Position numbers and translations under genes: made by a program. DNA of 7,308 nt, taken from the NCBI GenBank assembly GCA_937901055.1, contig CALCGO010000001.1, positions 1 to 7,308 of the forward strand, in the 5' to 3' direction. A model generated the notes under the pieces. It searched no databases and was not told where the DNA came from. It saw nothing but the letters and a program-made list of their open reading frames with translations. Shown here in pieces: positions 5,056-7,308 of this stretch. Numbering within the stretch: the first letter of the stretch is position 1; each line of letters starts with the position of its first letter. The stretch comes from an uncultured Rhodobacterales bacterium. Lineage in GTDB: Bacteria; Pseudomonadota; Alphaproteobacteria; Rhodobacterales; Rhodobacteraceae.

Positions 5056-7104
5056 ATGAACCAGACTTCCGACCTTCTCCAATCCGTTTTCGGCTTTGAC
5101 AGTTTTCGCCCCGGGCAAGCGGCGATTGTTGATGCGGTGAACGCGGGCGAGGATGTATTGGCCATTATGCCCACGGGTGGTGGCAAGTCGTTGTGTTTTC
5201 AGTTGCCGGCACTGTGCCGTGACGGAGTGACGGTGGTGATATCCCCGTTGATTGCGCTGATGCGGGATCAGGTTCGTGCGCTGCGTGAGGCCGGGGTCGA
5301 GGCGGGGTCGCTGACTTCGGGGAACACAGAAGAAGAGACAGAGGAAGTGTTTCAGGCCCTCGATGAGGGGCGGTTGAAACTGCTTTACATGGCACCGGAG
5401 CGGCTTGCGAACGGCGGGGCGGTGCAACTTCTGCGCCGGATTAATGTGACGCTTCTGGCCGTGGACGAGGCACATTGTGTATCGCAATGGGGGCATGATT
5501 TCCGGCCGGATTACCTAAAAATCGGGACGCTTCGTGCGCAGCTTGATGACGTGCAGATTGCGGCGTTTACCGCCACGGCAGATGCAGAAACGCGATATGA
5601 GATCGGAAAACGGTTGTTTGGTGGCGAAAGCCCCACGACGTTTTTGGAGGGGTTTGACCGCCCGAATATTTCATTGGCGTTTCAGCCCAAAGACCAACCG
5701 CGACGGCAATTGACGGAATTTGTGGCGGCAAGGAAGGGGCAATCCGGTATCGTCTACTGCTCTAGCCGCAACAAGACCGAAGTGCTGGCGCAGGCGCTGC
5801 GGGATGAGGGGCACTCTGCGTTATACTATCACGCAGGAATGGACAGCGAGGGCCGGCGGATTGCCGAGAACCGTTTTCAGCGCGAGGATGGGCTGATCGT
5901 TTGTGCAACGGTGGCGTTTGGCATGGGGATCGACAAGCCGGACATCCGATTTGTCGTACATGCGGATCTGCCCAAATCGATCGAGTCGTATTATCAGGAA
6001 ATCGGTCGCGCAGGCCGTGACGGTGCACCCGCGGATACACTGACGTTATACGGGTCGGATGATATTCGCCTCAGACGTTCGCAGATTGACGAGGGGTTGG
6101 CACCTGCGGACCGTAAGGGCGCGGATCACGCACGGCTAAATGCGTTGTTGGGGCTGGCAGAGGCTTTGGAATGCCGTCGTAAGACTTTGTTAGGGTATTT
6201 CGGCGAGGATATGGAAACTTGCGGCAATTGTGATTTATGCACGACCGCGCCGGAAGTTTTCGATGGGACGGATGCCGTTCGCAAGGCGCTGTCGGCGATA
6301 CTGCGGACGGGTGAGTATTTCGGTGTTGGCCATTTGACGGATGTTTTGCTTGGGAACATGACAGATAAGGTAGAGGCGCGAAATCATGATGCGCTGCCGA
6401 CGTTTGGTGTGGGCAAAGAATATAACCGCAAGCAGTGGCAGACGATTTTCCGGCAGATGATGGGGCATGACCTGATACGGCCGGATGTGGAGCGCATGGG
6501 CGGGTTGGTGATGACCCAGACCGCCCGACCAATATTGCGCGGCGAGGCAAGTATTAATTTGCGGATGGATACTATTCGTAAAGCGGGTGCTGCGCCGTCG
6601 CGGCGCGCACCGGTTGCGTTGGTGGCCGAGGAAGATGAGCCGATCTTATCGGCGTTGAAGATGAAACGACGGGAACTGGCGGAGGCTTTGCGAGCACCCG
6701 CCTATGTTATTTTCCCAGACAAAACGTTGATTGAAATGGCGACGCATAAGCCCGTGACCTTAGACGATTTTAGTCGATTGAACGGCGTTGGTGCAAAGAA
6801 GTTGGAGAAATACGGAACGGTATTTCTGGCAGTGCTGAACGGCGCGGGCGAGGATATGCATCCGGTTCGGCGTAAACTGGCAGGCAAGCCGGCTGGCGAT
6901 ATCTTCGATCAGCTGAAAGTAGCGCAGTTGGAGTTGGCGAGCGGGCCACACGGGACCGAAAAACCGATGTCTTGTAGTACTTCGTTATTAGCGAAAGTGG
7001 CTGGGCAAAGACCGGACTCAACGGCGGCGCTAGTGAGGATTATCGGAGAGGCAAAGGCGGAGCGATTTGGCGATGCATTTTTGGAAATTCTTGCGCAAAT
7101 CTAG
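5056..7104 (+). CDS. recQ: ATP-dependent DNA helicase RecQ
   Basis: RecQ unwinds DNA 3'-to-5' and works in recombinational repair and stalled-fork processing in the cytoplasm. The 682-residue protein has all helicase hallmarks: the FGFDSFRPGQ motif 0 (12-21), Walker A MPTGGGKS (38-45, K44), DEAH (137-140) followed by the aromatic-rich loop CVSQWGHDFRPDY, TATA (172-175), and motif VI QEIGRAGRDG (314-323). The zinc-binding region has C373, C389, C392 and C395 (CGNCDLC). A winged-helix region follows (about 400-510), then an HRDC domain (about 530-595). Residues 615-682 extend past HRDC and make the protein longer than E. coli RecQ (about 609). The ATG at 5056 is preceded in frame by a TAG at 5050, so no longer start exists. 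The gene points away from the flagellar operon and shares only the intergenic region; a functional link is not implied. Confidence 0.97.
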   Translation: MNQTSDLLQSVFGFDSFRPGQAAIVDAVNAGEDVLAIMPTGGGKSLCFQLPALCRDGVTVVISPLIALMRDQVRALREAGVEAGSLTSGNTEEETEEVFQALDEGRLKLLYMAPERLANGGAVQLLRRINVTLLAVDEAHCVSQWGHDFRPDYLKIGTLRAQLDDVQIAAFTATADAETRYEIGKRLFGGESPTTFLEGFDRPNISLAFQPKDQPRRQLTEFVAARKGQSGIVYCSSRNKTEVLAQALRDEGHSALYYHAGMDSEGRRIAENRFQREDGLIVCATVAFGMGIDKPDIRFVVHADLPKSIESYYQEIGRAGRDGAPADTLTLYGSDDIRLRRSQIDEGLAPADRKGADHARLNALLGLAEALECRRKTLLGYFGEDMETCGNCDLCTTAPEVFDGTDAVRKALSAILRTGEYFGVGHLTDVLLGNMTDKVEARNHDALPTFGVGKEYNRKQWQTIFRQMMGHDLIRPDVERMGGLVMTQTARPILRGEASINLRMDTIRKAGAAPSRRAPVALVAEEDEPILSALKMKRRELAEALRAPAYVIFPDKTLIEMATHKPVTLDDFSRLNGVGAKKLEKYGTVFLAVLNGAGEDMHPVRRKLAGKPAGDIFDQLKVAQLELASGPHGTEKPMSCSTSLLAKVAGQRPDSTAALVRIIGEAKAERFGDAFLEILAQI

Positions 7105-7308
7105 GTGAAATTCCGGGAGGTGAGCTACCCCAAAGCCGTAGAATTTCCCTTATGATATATTTCACACTATAAATTGGAAAATACGACCTTCCTTCACGTC
7201 AACGTTGACCAGCGGATTTCTGCCTACCTATTATCCCACTATAAAGAGTTTAGGAGACCTCAGTATAAGGCCTATATTTCAGTTTGATATTACCGAGTTC
7301 GAGATGGA
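7105..7308. other. AT-rich stretch after recQ, no gene supported
   Basis: After the recQ stop the base composition drops to about 38% GC (7141-7308), well below the coding regions. A GAAATTC/GAATTTC inverted repeat (7107-7113 and 7141-7147) has a long loop and no T-run, so it is not a convincing terminator. One rightward frame is open from 7142 to the window edge (about 55 codons) but lacks an ATG or GTG until the very end; a second is open for about 40 codons (to a TGA near 7286) without a usual start. On the other strand an 18-codon frame enters from the right edge and stops at 7252-7250, which could be the tail of a convergent gene. None is long or typical enough to call. Confidence 0.4.
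7198..7209. repeat. Perfect 12-bp palindrome GTCAACGTTGAC
   Basis: GTCAACGTTGAC is its own reverse complement with no mismatch and no spacer. It lies 94 bases after the recQ stop, in AT-richer DNA. It could be an operator for a dimeric regulator of a gene to the right of the window, but no promoter or start codon nearby supports this. Confidence 0.35.

Noticed and set aside
4911..5496. Leftward open frames covering the intergenic region and the recQ 5' end
   Set aside because: They overlap the conserved helicase coding region on the other strand and their translations are rich in proline, arginine and histidine without any domain; no good ribosome site precedes them.
7105..7150. Rho-independent terminator after recQ
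   Set aside because: The GAAATTC/GAATTTC arms are AT-rich, separated by 27 bases and not followed by a T-run, so the terminator pattern is not met.
7115..7155. Tiny rightward frame starting at a GTG near 7120 beside a GGGAGG sequence
   Set aside because: The GTG overlaps the Shine-Dalgarno-like bases rather than following them, and the frame ends after about 11 codons.

Overview
The window looks like chromosomal DNA from an alphaproteobacterium, most likely of the Rhodobacteraceae/roseobacter type. This rests on protein-level recognition: the flhA-fliR-flhB block without fliP or fliQ, the subfamily of the small exported transglycosylase, and GANTC and GTTAAC sites in the main intergenic region. 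No database search was run, so the taxonomy is an inference.

Layout. Positions 1-4823 hold a left-pointing run of five tightly packed genes. In transcription order they are a secreted lytic transglycosylase-like protein (4823-4104), flhA (4104-2017), fliR (2013-1246), flhB (1246-155) and the first 52 codons of an unrecognised small protein that runs off the left edge (158-1). Junctions are a 1-base TGATG overlap, a 3-base gap to a TTG start, another TGATG, and a 4-base ATGA overlap, which suggests one translationally coupled mRNA. FlhA, FliR and FlhB are inner-membrane parts of the flagellar type III export apparatus. The transglycosylase at the head of the operon probably opens peptidoglycan so the rod can cross the wall. 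FliP and FliQ, needed to complete the export gate, must be encoded elsewhere.

Positions 4824-5055 are a divergent intergenic region between the flagellar operon and recQ. It carries a 25-bp near-perfect palindrome that overlaps the transglycosylase Shine-Dalgarno sequence and has a GANTC site at its centre. It also carries GTTAAC/GTTAC elements reminiscent of CtrA half-sites, and an 11-bp-period repeat of CGTACACAA. These are the least explained signals in the window.

Positions 5056-7104 encode a complete RecQ DNA helicase (helicase core, zinc-binding region, HRDC domain) with a C-terminal extension that looks like a second, partial HRDC-like unit. Positions 7105-7308 are an AT-richer tail (about 38% GC after 7141) with a perfect 12-bp palindrome and open frames lacking convincing starts; no gene is called there.

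The genes themselves are ordinary and well conserved. I found no clear sign of an undescribed multi-gene system; the regulatory region is the part worth a second look.
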